Counted from the stretch's first letter, positions 52,929 to 62,221 are shown. The stretch: 64,000 nucleotides of DNA from Pseudomonas multiresinivorans (GCF_012971725.1 NZ_CP048833.1:4526001-4590000), one strand, 5' to 3'. A program made the numbers and translations. Notes: a model not told the origin generated them from the letters alone.

Positions 52929-54209
52929 TTATTGAGCAGCCTTGGCGAGCCACTCCAGGGCATCCGCCACGCTGTAGAACGAACCAAACACCAGAATCTC
53001 GTCATCGGTGCTTGCTGCATCGCACTGCGCTACCAGCGCCGCGGCGATATCGCCATGGCAACTGACCTGCGCCCCGCGCCCCTGCAGTGCTGCCTCCAGC
53101 TCCTGCGCCGGACGGCTGCGACCGGTGGGCAACGGTGCGACGGCCCAATCCTGCACCAAGCCGAGCACGGGTTCCAGTACGCCGTCGAGATCCTTGTCCG
53201 CCAGCAGGCCGAATACCGCGTGGCGCACGCCCTTGGGCGGCGCCGCACGCAGGCGGCTGGCCAGGTATTGCGAGGCGTGCGGATTATGCCCGACGTCGAG
53301 CAACAAGTGGCGCTCTTCGCCATGCCATTGCACGGTGCGCCGATCCAGGCGCCCGGTGACCCGGGTACGCAGCAGCGCGGCGGCCAGGGAGTCGGGCTGC
53401 CACGGCAGGTCCAGCAAGGCATAGACCTGCAGGGCCAGCGCCGCGTTCTCCATCGGCAGGTCGAGCTGCGGCAGGTTGTGCAGGCTCAGCGCTTCACCCG
53501 AAGCGGAGCGGCCACGCCAGTGCCAATCGCCCTCACCCATCGCCAGGTCGAAATCGCGACCACGAAGGACCAGCGGCGAGCCCAGCTGGCGAGCCTGCTC
53601 CAGGATCGGTGCCGGTGGCTCCAGGTCGCCACACACGGCGGGCTTGCCGGCGCGGAAGATGCCGGCCTTCTCGAAGGCCACGCTTTCGCGGGTGTCGCCC
53701 AGCCAGTCGGCATGGTCGATGCCGATGCTGGTGACCACGGCGACGTCGGAATCGATCAGGTTGACCGCATCCAGGCGGCCGCCCAGGCCAACTTCCAGGA
53801 CCACGGCATCGAGGTTGGCGCGCTCGAACAGCCAGAAGGCCGCGAGAGTGCCCATCTCGAAGTAGGTCAGGGAGATTTCACCGCGCGCCGCCTCGACGGC
53901 GGCGAAGGCTTCGCACAGCGCTTCATCGCTGGCTTCGGCACCATCGATGAGCACGCGTTCGTTGTAACGCAGCAGGTGTGGCGAGCTGTACACACCGACC
54001 CGCTGGCCCTGCTCGCCGAGCATGGCGGCGAGAAAGGCGCAGGTGGAACCCTTGCCGTTGGTGCCGGTGACGGTCACCACGCGGGGCGCAGGGCGCCCCA
54101 GGCCAAGCCGGCCGGCTACTTCACGGGAGCGATCCAGCCCCATGTCGATCGCCGTGGGGTGGAGTTGTTCGAGGTAGCTGAGCCAGTCGGCAAGGGTACG
54201 TTGGGTCAT
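52929..54209 (-). CDS. folC: Bifunctional folylpolyglutamate / dihydrofolate synthase
   Basis: 426 residues. It adds glutamate to dihydropteroate and to tetrahydrofolates. The Mur-ligase-type P-loop VTGTNGKGSTCAF is at residues 46-58, and EVGLGGRLDAVN near 135-150 is the family block. Its ATG overlaps the accD stop by 4 bases, so translational coupling with accD is likely, as commonly seen in proteobacteria. Confidence 0.96.
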   Translation of the reverse strand: MTQRTLADWLSYLEQLHPTAIDMGLDRSREVAGRLGLGRPAPRVVTVTGTNGKGSTCAFLAAMLGEQGQRVGVYSSPHLLRYNERVLIDGAEASDEALCEAFAAVEAARGEISLTYFEMGTLAAFWLFERANLDAVVLEVGLGGRLDAVNLIDSDVAVVTSIGIDHADWLGDTRESVAFEKAGIFRAGKPAVCGDLEPPAPILEQARQLGSPLVLRGRDFDLAMGEGDWHWRGRSASGEALSLHNLPQLDLPMENAALALQVYALLDLPWQPDSLAAALLRTRVTGRLDRRTVQWHGEERHLLLDVGHNPHASQYLASRLRAAPPKGVRHAVFGLLADKDLDGVLEPVLGLVQDWAVAPLPTGRSRPAQELEAALQGRGAQVSCHGDIAAALVAQCDAASTDDEILVFGSFYSVADALEWLAKAAQ

Positions 54210-55081
54210 CCTGCGAGTGCGGTACTTGGAGTGTGGGTGAACTTGGCGAGCACCTTGGCCAGGCGCGGACGCAGCTCGGCACGGTGAACGATCATGTCGA
54301 TGGCGCCGTGCTCCAGCAGGAACTCGCTGCGCTGGAAGCCTTCGGGCAGCTTCTCGCGTACGGTCTGCTCGATCACGCGCGGGCCGGCAAAGCCGATCAG
54401 GGCACGCGGCTCGCCGACGATCACGTCGCCGAGCATCGCCAGGCTGGCGGAAACACCGCCGTAAACCGGGTCGGTCAGCACGGAGATGAACGGGATGCCC
54501 TCTTCGCGCAGGCGGGCCAGCGCAGCGGAGGTCTTGGCCATCTGCATCAGGGAGATCAGCGCTTCCTGCATGCGCGCGCCACCCGACGCGGAGAAGCAGA
54601 TCATCGGGCAGCGGTTTTCCAGTGCGTAGTTGGCAGCGCGCACGAAGCGCTCCCCGACGACGGAACCCATGGAGCCACCCATGAAGGAGAACTCGAAGGC
54701 ACTGACCACCACCGGCATGCCCATCAGCTTGCCGCTCATGGAGATCAGCGCGTCCTTCTCGCCGGTATCCTTCTGCGCGGCGGTCAGGCGGTCCTTGTAC
54801 TTTTTGCTGTCGCGGAATTTCAGGCGGTCCACCGGCTCCAGCTCGGCGCCCAGCTCCTCGCGACCTTCCTCATCGAGGAAGATGTCGATGCGCGCACGCG
54901 CGCCGATACGCATGTGGTGATCGCATTTGGGGCAGACATCGAGGGTCTTTTCCAGCTCCGGACGGTACAGCACCGCTTCGCAGGACGGGCACTTGTGCCA
55001 CAGGCCTTCCGGCACCGAGCTCTTCTTAGCCTCGGAACGCATGATGGAAGGGATCAGCTTGTCTACCAGCCAGTTGCTCAT
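54206..55081 (-). CDS. accD: Acetyl-CoA carboxylase carboxyltransferase subunit beta
   Basis: 291 residues. The N-terminal zinc finger has C31, C34, C50 and C53 (KCPSCEAVLYRPE... CPKCDHH), followed by the crotonase-like carboxyltransferase fold (GGSMGSVVGERFVRA, SASGGARMQE). AccD joins AccA to transfer carboxyl from biotin to acetyl-CoA, the first step of fatty-acid synthesis. It heads the accD-folC-dedD-cvpA-purF run. Confidence 0.97.
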   Translation of the reverse strand: MSNWLVDKLIPSIMRSEAKKSSVPEGLWHKCPSCEAVLYRPELEKTLDVCPKCDHHMRIGARARIDIFLDEEGREELGAELEPVDRLKFRDSKKYKDRLTAAQKDTGEKDALISMSGKLMGMPVVVSAFEFSFMGGSMGSVVGERFVRAANYALENRCPMICFSASGGARMQEALISLMQMAKTSAALARLREEGIPFISVLTDPVYGGVSASLAMLGDVIVGEPRALIGFAGPRVIEQTVREKLPEGFQRSEFLLEHGAIDMIVHRAELRPRLAKVLAKFTHTPSTALAG

Positions 55082-55180
55082 GCTTACATCTCCAGTGCAG
55101 GGGCGCGGTGCGATGGACTACGCCTGCCCCTGAGCAAATTCATCGTCGCGGTACCGACCTGAAGGCCGGAACCCCTCGCA

Positions 55181-55207
55181 AACAAAGGCGCCGCCCGGGG
55201 CGTCGCC
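55181..55207 (-). terminator. Probable terminator after trpF
   Basis: GC-rich stem at 55187-55207 (GGCGCCGCCC paired with GGGGCGTCGCC, imperfect) followed on the minus strand by TTTGTTT. It is about 115 bases after the trpF stop and 100 bases before the accD start. Confidence 0.5.
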
Positions 55208-55249
55208 ATGAATACACCACTGGGTCGCCGACGGCAGCCGCCAGCGAGT

Positions 55250-55275
55250 CCCAACGCTGCCGTGCAGCGATTGGG
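55250..55275. promoter_or_regulatory. Hairpin between trpF and accD
   Basis: CCCAACGCTGC (55250-55260), loop CGT, GCAGCG-A-TTGGG (55264-55275): eleven pairs with one bulged A. No T run follows on either strand. It may be an attenuator or an RNA-processing site upstream of accD; I could not decide. Confidence 0.4.
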
Positions 55276-55320
55276 TAGTGGACGGCGGCGGGCCGCTCGT
55301 CGTCACATGAAGATTCCGCG

Positions 55321-55944
55321 TCAAGCCACCGACCGACACTGGGCGATGAAATCGCGGATCTTCTGCGCATCCTTGATGCCCTTGCTCGCCTCCACCCCGC
55401 CGCTCACATCCACGGCGTATGGCCGTACCTGGGCGATGGCCTCGGCCACGTTGGCTACCGTCAGGCCACCTGCCAGGATCAGTGGGCGCTGAACATCCTT
55501 CGGCACCAGGGACCAGTCGAAAGCCTGCCCGGTTCCACCAGGGATGCCCTCCACGTAGGTATCGAGGAGGAAACCACTGGCCTGTGGATAGGTCGCGATC
55601 TGCGCCGCCACGTCATCACCCGGCTTCACGCGCAGGGCCTTGAGGTAACGCTTGTGCCAGCCGGAGCAGGCTTCGGGCGTTTCGTCGCCGTGGAACTGCA
55701 GGACATCCAACGGCACCGCATCGAGGATTTCCCCCAGCTCACAACGAGTGGCGTCGACGAACAGGCCGACGGTGCTGACAAAGGGCGGCAACGCGGCAAC
55801 GATTGCCCTGGCCTGCTGGATGCTTACCGCGCGCGGGCTCCTGGCGTAGAACACCAGGCCGATGGCGTCGGCACCCGCCTCGGCGGCTGCCAGGGCATCC
55901 TCGACTCGGGTAATACCGCAGATTTTGATGCGAACGGCAGACAA
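55321..55944 (-). CDS. trpF: Phosphoribosylanthranilate isomerase
   Basis: 207 residues. It converts N-(5-phosphoribosyl)anthranilate to CdRP in tryptophan synthesis. It starts with KICGITRVEDA, in which the catalytic Cys is in the KICG block, and contains LDTYVEGIPGGTGQAFDW near residue 130. I chose TTG 55944 (reads MSAVRIKICG) because an ATG lies only far upstream with a non-family sequence (55986) and this start matches TrpF homologs; GAAGG precedes it. It lies between truA and accD on the same strand. Confidence 0.92.
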   Translation of the reverse strand: MSAVRIKICGITRVEDALAAAEAGADAIGLVFYARSPRAVSIQQARAIVAALPPFVSTVGLFVDATRCELGEILDAVPLDVLQFHGDETPEACSGWHKRYLKALRVKPGDDVAAQIATYPQASGFLLDTYVEGIPGGTGQAFDWSLVPKDVQRPLILAGGLTVANVAEAIAQVRPYAVDVSGGVEASKGIKDAQKIRDFIAQCRSVA

Positions 55945-56001
55945 GATGCAGCAACCTTCAGGCAAGTGATCGATCGATGGTAGCAAATGACCCAGGCAAC
56001 G

Positions 56002-56859
56002 TCAGCCAACGACATCCGGCAAACTTGAAAGGAAATGTGGCCCCAGGTAGCGCTCGGGCAACACGAACTCTTCCGGGTATTCCACACTCACCAGGTACAG
56101 TCCGTAAGGATGCGCGGTGATGCCGCTAGCGCGCCGGTCGCGCGCAGCCAGTGCCTCGGCTGCCCACTCCACCGGGCGCTCGCCGGCGCCAATGGTCATC
56201 AGCATGCCGGCAAAATTACGCACCATGTGATGCAGGAAGGCGTTGGCGCGGACATCCAGCACGATGAGGCGCCCGTGCTCGATCACCTCCAGGTGATGCA
56301 CGGTCTTGATCGCCGACTTGGCCTGACACTGCACCGCGCGGAACGAGGTGAAGTCATGGGTGCCGACCAGCGCCTTGGCCGCTTCGCGCATGAGCGAGAC
56401 ATCCAGCGGACGGTGGTTCCAGGTGACCTCCTCGGCCATGTGCGCCGGGCGGATCTGGTCGTTGTAGATCACATAGCGGTAGCGCCGCGCCATGGCGGTG
56501 AAGCGCGCATGGAAATGTGCCGGCATCACCTTGGCCCAGGTCACGCTGATATCGTTGGGCAGGTTGGCATTGGTGCCCATGACCCAGGCGATGAGCGAGC
56601 GCTCGGCGGTGGTATCGAAATGCACCACCTGCCCGCTCGCGTGCACCAGCGCATCGGTACGGCCTGCGCACATCAGGGAAACCGGGTGATCAGCCACCCG
56701 GGACAGAGCTTTTTCCAGCGCGCCCTGCACGGTCGGCACACCGTTTTCCTGGCGCTGCCAACCGCGATATCGCGAGCCTTTGAATTCGACGCCCAGGGCA
56801 ATCCTGGAAACGCCAACGGCGGCCGATTCGGCCGCCGCTGAGGGTACTGCTTCAATCAT
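56002..56859 (-). CDS. truA: tRNA pseudouridine(38-40) synthase TruA
   Basis: 285 residues. It forms pseudouridine at positions 38-40 of tRNA anticodon arms. The catalytic aspartate is D69 in AGRTDALVHA (the usual motif is GRTDAGVHA, so one residue differs). Other family blocks: RYRYVIYND, NAFLHHMVRN. A 15-residue extension precedes the usual start (alternative starts are unlikely). It lies 19 bases after fimV and probably belongs to its transcript. Confidence 0.95.
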   Translation of the reverse strand: MIEAVPSAAAESAAVGVSRIALGVEFKGSRYRGWQRQENGVPTVQGALEKALSRVADHPVSLMCAGRTDALVHASGQVVHFDTTAERSLIAWVMGTNANLPNDISVTWAKVMPAHFHARFTAMARRYRYVIYNDQIRPAHMAEEVTWNHRPLDVSLMREAAKALVGTHDFTSFRAVQCQAKSAIKTVHHLEVIEHGRLIVLDVRANAFLHHMVRNFAGMLMTIGAGERPVEWAAEALAARDRRASGITAHPYGLYLVSVEYPEEFVLPERYLGPHFLSSLPDVVG

Positions 56860-56878
56860 CTATCTGGAGCCTTCCGGC

Positions 56879-59761
56879 TCAGGCGATACGCCCGAGCAGT
56901 TCGCGAGCTTCCTGCTGCTGGTTGTCGTTACCCTCGGTGATGACTTCATCGAGGATGTCGCGGGCGCCTTCGGTGTCGCCCATGTCGATGTAGGCACGTG
57001 CCAGGTCGAGCTTGGTGGCCGCTTCGTCGGCACCGGAGAGGAAGTCGAAATCGTCTTCGTCATCGGCATCCTCGCCCGGCAGGTCGAGGTCGCTGGCGGC
57101 GAAGCTGTCTTCGACCAGCGGCGCGGCAACGGGAGCTTGCGGCTCGTCGTTGTGCGACGACAGGCGATCCAGCTCGGCGCTGACCTCGTCCAGTTGTGCG
57201 GCGAAACTGTCGTCGGCCTTGGCCGGTGCCGGCTCGTCGTCCGCCAGGGACAGGTCGAAATCGTCCGGCAGGTCGTCGGCCTGCGGCGCCTTGCTGTCGA
57301 TATCCAGGCTGAACTCCTCGGGGCTCACGCCGGACAGCGAAGCGGTGTCGTCGTCCAGGCCCAGCAGGAAGTCGTCTTCCGCCGATGCCAGGGTAGCGTG
57401 GGTGTCTTTCTCCAGATCCTTGTCCAGGTCCAGGGAGAAGTCGCCCAGATCGTCCGCCAGCGACGGAGCCTCGACCTTGGCAGCCGACTCTTCCGGCAGG
57501 TCCAGGTCGAAGGCGAAGTCGTCCTCGGCCTTGGCGCTCGGCGCCTCGGCCGGCGAACCGCCCAGGCTCAGGTCGTCATCCAGGTCGAAACTGCCGAAGG
57601 ACAGATCGTCGTTCTGCTGGGCGGCCGGAGCGGCAGGCTTGTCTTCGCCCAGGTCAAGGTCGTCCAGCGCCAGGTCGAAGGCATCGTCCAGGTCGCCATG
57701 GGGCTGCGCAGCAGGCTCCGCGGCGGCAGCCGGGGAATCGATGCTGAAGTCGTCCAGGCTGAATCCGTCGAGTTCATCGTCGGAAGCCGCTGCCGCTGCG
57801 GCCAGGCCGCCACCCACTGCTGCCAGGGTTACCATGCCCGGGTAGCGGGATTTCAGTTGTTCGACCTGCGGTTCGGCGCCACCGATCTCGCGCAGCTCGT
57901 TTTCCTGACGGGCGAAGCCTTCGCGGTCACCGATCTCGGCATAGACCTCCATCAGCTTCAGGCGCAGGTCGGCACGCTGCGGCTCGTCGTAGATGGCGCC
58001 CTGCAGCAGTTCGGCAGCCTGGTTGAAGCGGCCGTAGGCGATGTAGATATCCGCCTCGCCCAGCGCATCGCTGGTCTGCGCGGCAACGCGCTCGGGCGCA
58101 GCTTGCGCCGGGGCAGCAACTTCGGCGGCCTGCGGCACGTCGAGGGTATCCAGCTCGCTGCCGGCGAGGGCCAGGTCATCGTCCAGGTGCGGCTCGTCGT
58201 CACCGGCGTAGGCAGCGAGGCTTTCCTGCTCCTTGGCCGCGCGGCGACGGGAAATGATCATCAGCAGGACCAGCAGGGCCAGCAGTGCGCTGCCGGCAAT
58301 GGCACCCAACCAAATCGGATTGGCGAGGATCTCGTCGACGATGCTGGCCTGAGCCTGCTCGACCGGCGCAGCCACTGGAGCAGGCGCCGGCTTGGGCTTC
58401 TGCGCCTCCGGCGCAGGTGCAGGGGCGACCGGAGCGGGCGTCGGTGCGGGTTGCGGCTGCACTTCGGCGGCCGGGGCCGGCGGGGTGCCCGCATCGCCAG
58501 CGGGAGCCGGGGCGACCGGTTGTTCAGCGACCGCCGGAGCCGGCGGAGTGGCGGGCTGAGCAGCCGGTTCGGCGCCCGGCACCGGAGCCGGCACGACAGC
58601 GGCGCCGTTGGCGGCAGCCTTGTCGTTGCCCAATTCGTTCTGCAGCTTCGCCAGTTGCGCATCCTTCAGCGCAATCAGCTTCTGCAGCTTGTCCATCTGG
58701 CTCTGCAGGTCGGTCATGCGACTGCTCAGCTCGTCATTCTCGCGACGGGTGCTGTCCAGGCTTTCCTTGGTGACGGCCAGCTTGTCGGCGACGGCCTGAC
58801 CATCCTTGCTGCCCTTGTCGCCACCCTTGGCCTTGCCGTTCTCACCGGAGAGCAGGCGCAGGCTGTCCTTGGTCTCGGCCTGGGCCGGAGCGTTACCGGC
58901 GTTGGCGCGGGGAGTGGCGTCCAGCTGGCGAGCGCCGCCGGTGGGCAGGCTGCGGCCTTCACGCCAGGCGGTGTATTGCTGTTTTACTTCAGTTTCGGCA
59001 GTCGGCTGGGTGCGCGACTTGATCTGCTCGGCGTCAGGCAGACGCAGCACCTGGCCACTCTTCAGGCGGTTGATGTTGCCGCCCAGGAAGGCGTCGGGGT
59101 TGAGGTCCTGGATCGCCAGCATGGTCTGCTGGACGGAGACACTGCCATCCGGGCGCGCACGGGCGGCGATTTCCCAGAGGGTGTCATTCTTTCCGGTGCG
59201 GTATTCGTTGCCTTCCAGGCGGCGCGACGGCGCGGGTGCCGCAGCGGGGCGCGGAGCTGCTGCAGCAGCCGGACGCGGTGCCGCAGTGGCGGACGGGCGC
59301 ACCACCGGTGCGGGGACGGCCATCGGCGCGCGCGGCACGGCGGCGGCGGTCTGCGGAGAATACAGCGGCGGGTCCAGCAGCACGGTGTATTCGCGCAGCA
59401 GTCGACCATTGGGCCAGAGCACTTCCACGAGGAAGTTCAGGTAGGGTTCCTGCACCGGCCGGTCGGAGGTCACGCGAATGACACTCTTGCCGTTGGGCTT
59501 GACGATGGGGGTGAACTTCAGTCCGGTCAGGAAGTACTGACGGTCGACGCCGGCCTTGTTGAAGTCTTCCGGCGAAGCCAGCTTCGGGATCACCTCGGCC
59601 GCGGACAGGTCACGAACTTCGACCAGCTCGATTTCGGCATCCAGCGGCTGGTTCAGCGCCGAACGCAGGTGGATGTCTCCCAACCCCAGCGCATGCGCCA
59701 TGCCCGAGGTCAGTGCCGAAGCAGCTGCGATTGCCTGCACCAGTTTGCGAAGCCGGACCAT
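56879..59761 (-). CDS. fimV: FimV, polar peptidoglycan-binding hub protein
   Basis: 960 residues. Order: signal peptide (1-25), the FimV N-terminal domain (LGLGDIHLRSALNQPLDAE... LKFTPIVKPNGKSVIRV), LysM peptidoglycan-binding domain (about 187-240, YRTGKNDTLWEIAA), a coiled coil (about 335-380), Pro/Ala-rich stretch, one membrane helix (about 485-505), a long acidic cytoplasmic region with repeated acidic motifs (SLDDFSIDS, LDLDLGEDK), and the C-terminal FimV domain with a TPR (RAYIDMGDTEGARDILDEVI). In P. aeruginosa FimV organises type IV pilus and polar signalling, and is needed for twitching. Confidence 0.96.
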   Translation of the reverse strand: MVRLRKLVQAIAAASALTSGMAHALGLGDIHLRSALNQPLDAEIELVEVRDLSAAEVIPKLASPEDFNKAGVDRQYFLTGLKFTPIVKPNGKSVIRVTSDRPVQEPYLNFLVEVLWPNGRLLREYTVLLDPPLYSPQTAAAVPRAPMAVPAPVVRPSATAAPRPAAAAAPRPAAAPAPSRRLEGNEYRTGKNDTLWEIAARARPDGSVSVQQTMLAIQDLNPDAFLGGNINRLKSGQVLRLPDAEQIKSRTQPTAETEVKQQYTAWREGRSLPTGGARQLDATPRANAGNAPAQAETKDSLRLLSGENGKAKGGDKGSKDGQAVADKLAVTKESLDSTRRENDELSSRMTDLQSQMDKLQKLIALKDAQLAKLQNELGNDKAAANGAAVVPAPVPGAEPAAQPATPPAPAVAEQPVAPAPAGDAGTPPAPAAEVQPQPAPTPAPVAPAPAPEAQKPKPAPAPVAAPVEQAQASIVDEILANPIWLGAIAGSALLALLVLLMIISRRRAAKEQESLAAYAGDDEPHLDDDLALAGSELDTLDVPQAAEVAAPAQAAPERVAAQTSDALGEADIYIAYGRFNQAAELLQGAIYDEPQRADLRLKLMEVYAEIGDREGFARQENELREIGGAEPQVEQLKSRYPGMVTLAAVGGGLAAAAAASDDELDGFSLDDFSIDSPAAAAEPAAQPHGDLDDAFDLALDDLDLGEDKPAAPAAQQNDDLSFGSFDLDDDLSLGGSPAEAPSAKAEDDFAFDLDLPEESAAKVEAPSLADDLGDFSLDLDKDLEKDTHATLASAEDDFLLGLDDDTASLSGVSPEEFSLDIDSKAPQADDLPDDFDLSLADDEPAPAKADDSFAAQLDEVSAELDRLSSHNDEPQAPVAAPLVEDSFAASDLDLPGEDADDEDDFDFLSGADEAATKLDLARAYIDMGDTEGARDILDEVITEGNDNQQQEARELLGRIA

Positions 59762-59928
59762 ATAGTAATCCCTTGTTTTAATAGCTTTTTTCTGGATTAG
59801 AACAACGTCTATCGGGCGCCGCTGCCCACTACACCGGCCGTTTTCACGGCAGTGCTTCCCCTGTCAGCGACGTTCCCGGCCAGTATTGCCAAGCTAGAAT
59901 ACTTCTTCAAATATTCGGTAAGTATCTT

Positions 59929-60939
59929 TTACAGATAGTGTTTTATCAACAATTCGCCCAAGTTCACAGCATTTAGGGCTGCGCCTTTTCTCACATTATC
60001 TGACGCAATCCACAAATTCAGTTCGCACGAATCTGTCAGACCGGTCCGTAGGCGACCGACGTAAACCGTATCCTGCCCCTGCGCATCGCCGATGACAGTC
60101 GGGTAATCGTCTTCCACCAGCTCAATGCCGTCAGCCGCCTCGAGAGCTGCGCTGACGTCGGGCAGGGAAACCGGTGCCGCAGTCTTGATGGTCAGCATCA
60201 GGGCATCACCGAAGAAAACCGGGGCCACGCTGCAGGTCACGCTCAGGCCATGCTCCAGCTCGGGGAACAGCCTTGCGAGCTCCGCTGCGATGCGACGCTC
60301 CACCGCGGAATGGCCCTGCTCGTCGACACCACCCAACTGCGCGAGCATGTTGAAGGCGAACTGGCGATCCACCAGGCGCGGCTCCAGCGGGCGCGCATTG
60401 AGCAGCTCGGCAGTCTGCCGCGCCAGCTCCTGTACCCCCTCGCGCCCCAGCGCAGAGGCGGACAGGCAGGCAGCCACATTGACCTGGCGAAGCTCCAGCA
60501 CGCCGCGCAGCGCGGCGAGCACCTCGGCCACCTCGGCGGCGGGCGCTGCCGGTGCCGCAATCAGGGCGGGGAGCTGCAGGGTTTCGATGGCATCGCCATT
60601 CACACAGGCCTGGGCCAGCAGTGCGGCGGCATTGTTCAGCGCGGCACCACTGAGGTCGATCACGCTGCAGCCAGCCTCGCTGGCGCGGGCGGCGCAGTCG
60701 GCGGCAGCTTCGGCGCCCACGGAGAGGAAGGCCAGGCGCACCTTGGCGAAGTCGAAGTCATCGAGCTTGCCGACCCGGATGTTGCGCCCACGGAAGCCTA
60801 TCGACTTGCCGGCGGATTCACCGCTGGCCAGCAGATACAGGTTGGCGACGGGGAAGTCGCGCTCTTCCAGCAGTTCGACCAAAGCCTCGCCAACGAGTCC
60901 TGTGGCGCCAACTACGGCGATGTCGAGTGTTTCAGGCAT
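59929..60939 (-). CDS. USG-1-like aspartate-semialdehyde dehydrogenase homolog, catalytic Cys missing
   Basis: 336 residues from ATG 60939 (MPETLDIAVVGATGLVG). The NADP-binding N-terminus GATGLVGEAL and the Asd fold are present. The block aligning with the catalytic cysteine of Asd (ANPNCST in canonical type II) reads IAAPAAPA here, so the cysteine is replaced by alanine (A132). It therefore cannot act as Asd. It is the usg-1 position between fimV and asd. The real asd is at 62479. A start at 60990 is less likely. Confidence 0.88.
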   Translation of the reverse strand: MPETLDIAVVGATGLVGEALVELLEERDFPVANLYLLASGESAGKSIGFRGRNIRVGKLDDFDFAKVRLAFLSVGAEAAADCAARASEAGCSVIDLSGAALNNAAALLAQACVNGDAIETLQLPALIAAPAAPAAEVAEVLAALRGVLELRQVNVAACLSASALGREGVQELARQTAELLNARPLEPRLVDRQFAFNMLAQLGGVDEQGHSAVERRIAAELARLFPELEHGLSVTCSVAPVFFGDALMLTIKTAAPVSLPDVSAALEAADGIELVEDDYPTVIGDAQGQDTVYVGRLRTGLTDSCELNLWIASDNVRKGAALNAVNLGELLIKHYL

Positions 60940-61033
60940 CGGGGTCTCACAATCGGTGGGAAAAGTAGCGCAGCACTTTACTGCCCCCACCGGCGGCGAA
61001 GCAATCGAGCGCCCCGCCGCCTATCGCCGCAGC

Positions 61034-62221
61034 TCAGGGGCGCGGCTCGCCCCCGGCGGCCTGAGCGGTCAACCCTGCGGATGCCTGGGCGACCTCGCCT
61101 GCCGCTGCCTGGGGATTGCCCGCTGGCGAGGCGGCCTGGGCCTTGGCGCGATCCTGCTCGGCCAGTCGCGCGATCAGGCCGGCGATCTGCGAGTCCTTCA
61201 GCTCGATCAACTTGTTCAACTTCTGGGTCTGGCTTTCCAGGTCGGAAATCCGACTGCGCAGCTCCTCACCCTCGCGGCGTGCGCTGTCCAGGCCTTCCTG
61301 GGCAACGGCCAACTGCTCGGCCTCTACCTTGCCTTTATCTTTACCCGGCTGACCGGAGACCAGGCGCAGGTTGTCGCGCTCTTCGGCTTTCGCCGGCGCG
61401 CTGCCAGCTTCCGCCTTGTGGGTCGCGTCCAGCTGGCGCTCCTGCTGCACCAGTTGCGGATTGCGCTTGGCCTTCCACTGCGAATTCTGGGTTTCCACGT
61501 GGGCCACTGCCTGGGCATGGCTCTGCTCGCGAACCTGCTGTTCGCTGGGCAGACGCAGCACCTGGCCGACCTTCAGGCGATTGATGTTGCCGTCGACGAA
61601 GGCAGCGGGGTTCATCCGCTGCATCGCCGCCATGGTCTGCATGACCGAAACGCTGCCGGACGGGCGATTGCGCGAGGCGATGTCCCACAGCGCGTCGTTG
61701 CGCTGGATGCGATAGCGGTCAGCCGGCGCATTGGCCACAGAAGGCGCCAGCGGTTGCGCTTGCGGCGCGCGGACGGCAGCAACCGGCGCAATGGCCGGCG
61801 GCGTCACAGGGCTGGCTACATAGGACGGCGGGTCCAGCAGCAGCGTGAATTCGCGCACCAGGCGCCCCTGCGGCCACACGACCTGCAGGACAAAGTTCAC
61901 GTACGGCTCGCGAATCGGCCTGTTCGAGCTGACATGAATGACGCCACGGCCGTTCCTGCCGATATCAGGGGTGAATTTCAGCCCGCTGGTAACCACGTTG
62001 CGGTCCACCCCGAGGCGCTCGAAGTCCTCGGCCGAGGCCAGGCTCACCACGACGTCTTCGGAGCTCATGTCAGCCGCGCCGCGCAGATCGATATTGGCCG
62101 AGAGGTTCTGCCCCAGCGCCGCCCGCGAGGAAATGTCGCCCAGCTCAAGGGCGCCCGCCATGCCCGGCAGGAAAGCCGCCGCCACCGCCGTTGCCAACCA
62201 CAATCTGTGTAACCGAGCCAT
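61034..62221 (-). CDS. Short FimV-like protein (N-terminal domain, LysM, coiled coil only)
   Basis: 395 residues from ATG 62221, with a very strong GGGGGAGAGG site. It has a signal peptide (MARLHRLWLATAVAAAFLPGM), the FimV N-terminal domain (ALELGDISSRAALGQNLSAN... GLKFTPDIGRNGRGVIHVSS), LysM about residues 165-222, coiled coil about 294-357, then a short Ala/Gly tail ending at a stop. There is no membrane helix and no cytoplasmic TPR domain, so it should be an entirely periplasmic protein. It aligns with FimV over the whole N-terminal half. Either a paralog that lost its C-terminus or a specialised partner. Its position between usg-1 and asd is unusual. Confidence 0.9.
   Translation of the reverse strand: MARLHRLWLATAVAAAFLPGMAGALELGDISSRAALGQNLSANIDLRGAADMSSEDVVVSLASAEDFERLGVDRNVVTSGLKFTPDIGRNGRGVIHVSSNRPIREPYVNFVLQVVWPQGRLVREFTLLLDPPSYVASPVTPPAIAPVAAVRAPQAQPLAPSVANAPADRYRIQRNDALWDIASRNRPSGSVSVMQTMAAMQRMNPAAFVDGNINRLKVGQVLRLPSEQQVREQSHAQAVAHVETQNSQWKAKRNPQLVQQERQLDATHKAEAGSAPAKAEERDNLRLVSGQPGKDKGKVEAEQLAVAQEGLDSARREGEELRSRISDLESQTQKLNKLIELKDSQIAGLIARLAEQDRAKAQAASPAGNPQAAAGEVAQASAGLTAQAAGGEPRP

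Noticed and set aside
56780..59800. Long open frame opposite fimV
   Set aside because: Antisense to a certain gene, produced by the repetitive acidic codons of fimV; the translation has no recognisable domain and would start inside truA.
61034..62221. FimV-like gene as a pseudogene of fimV
   Set aside because: The frame is intact, the ribosome-binding site is strong and the conserved domain residues are kept, so it is reported as a gene.
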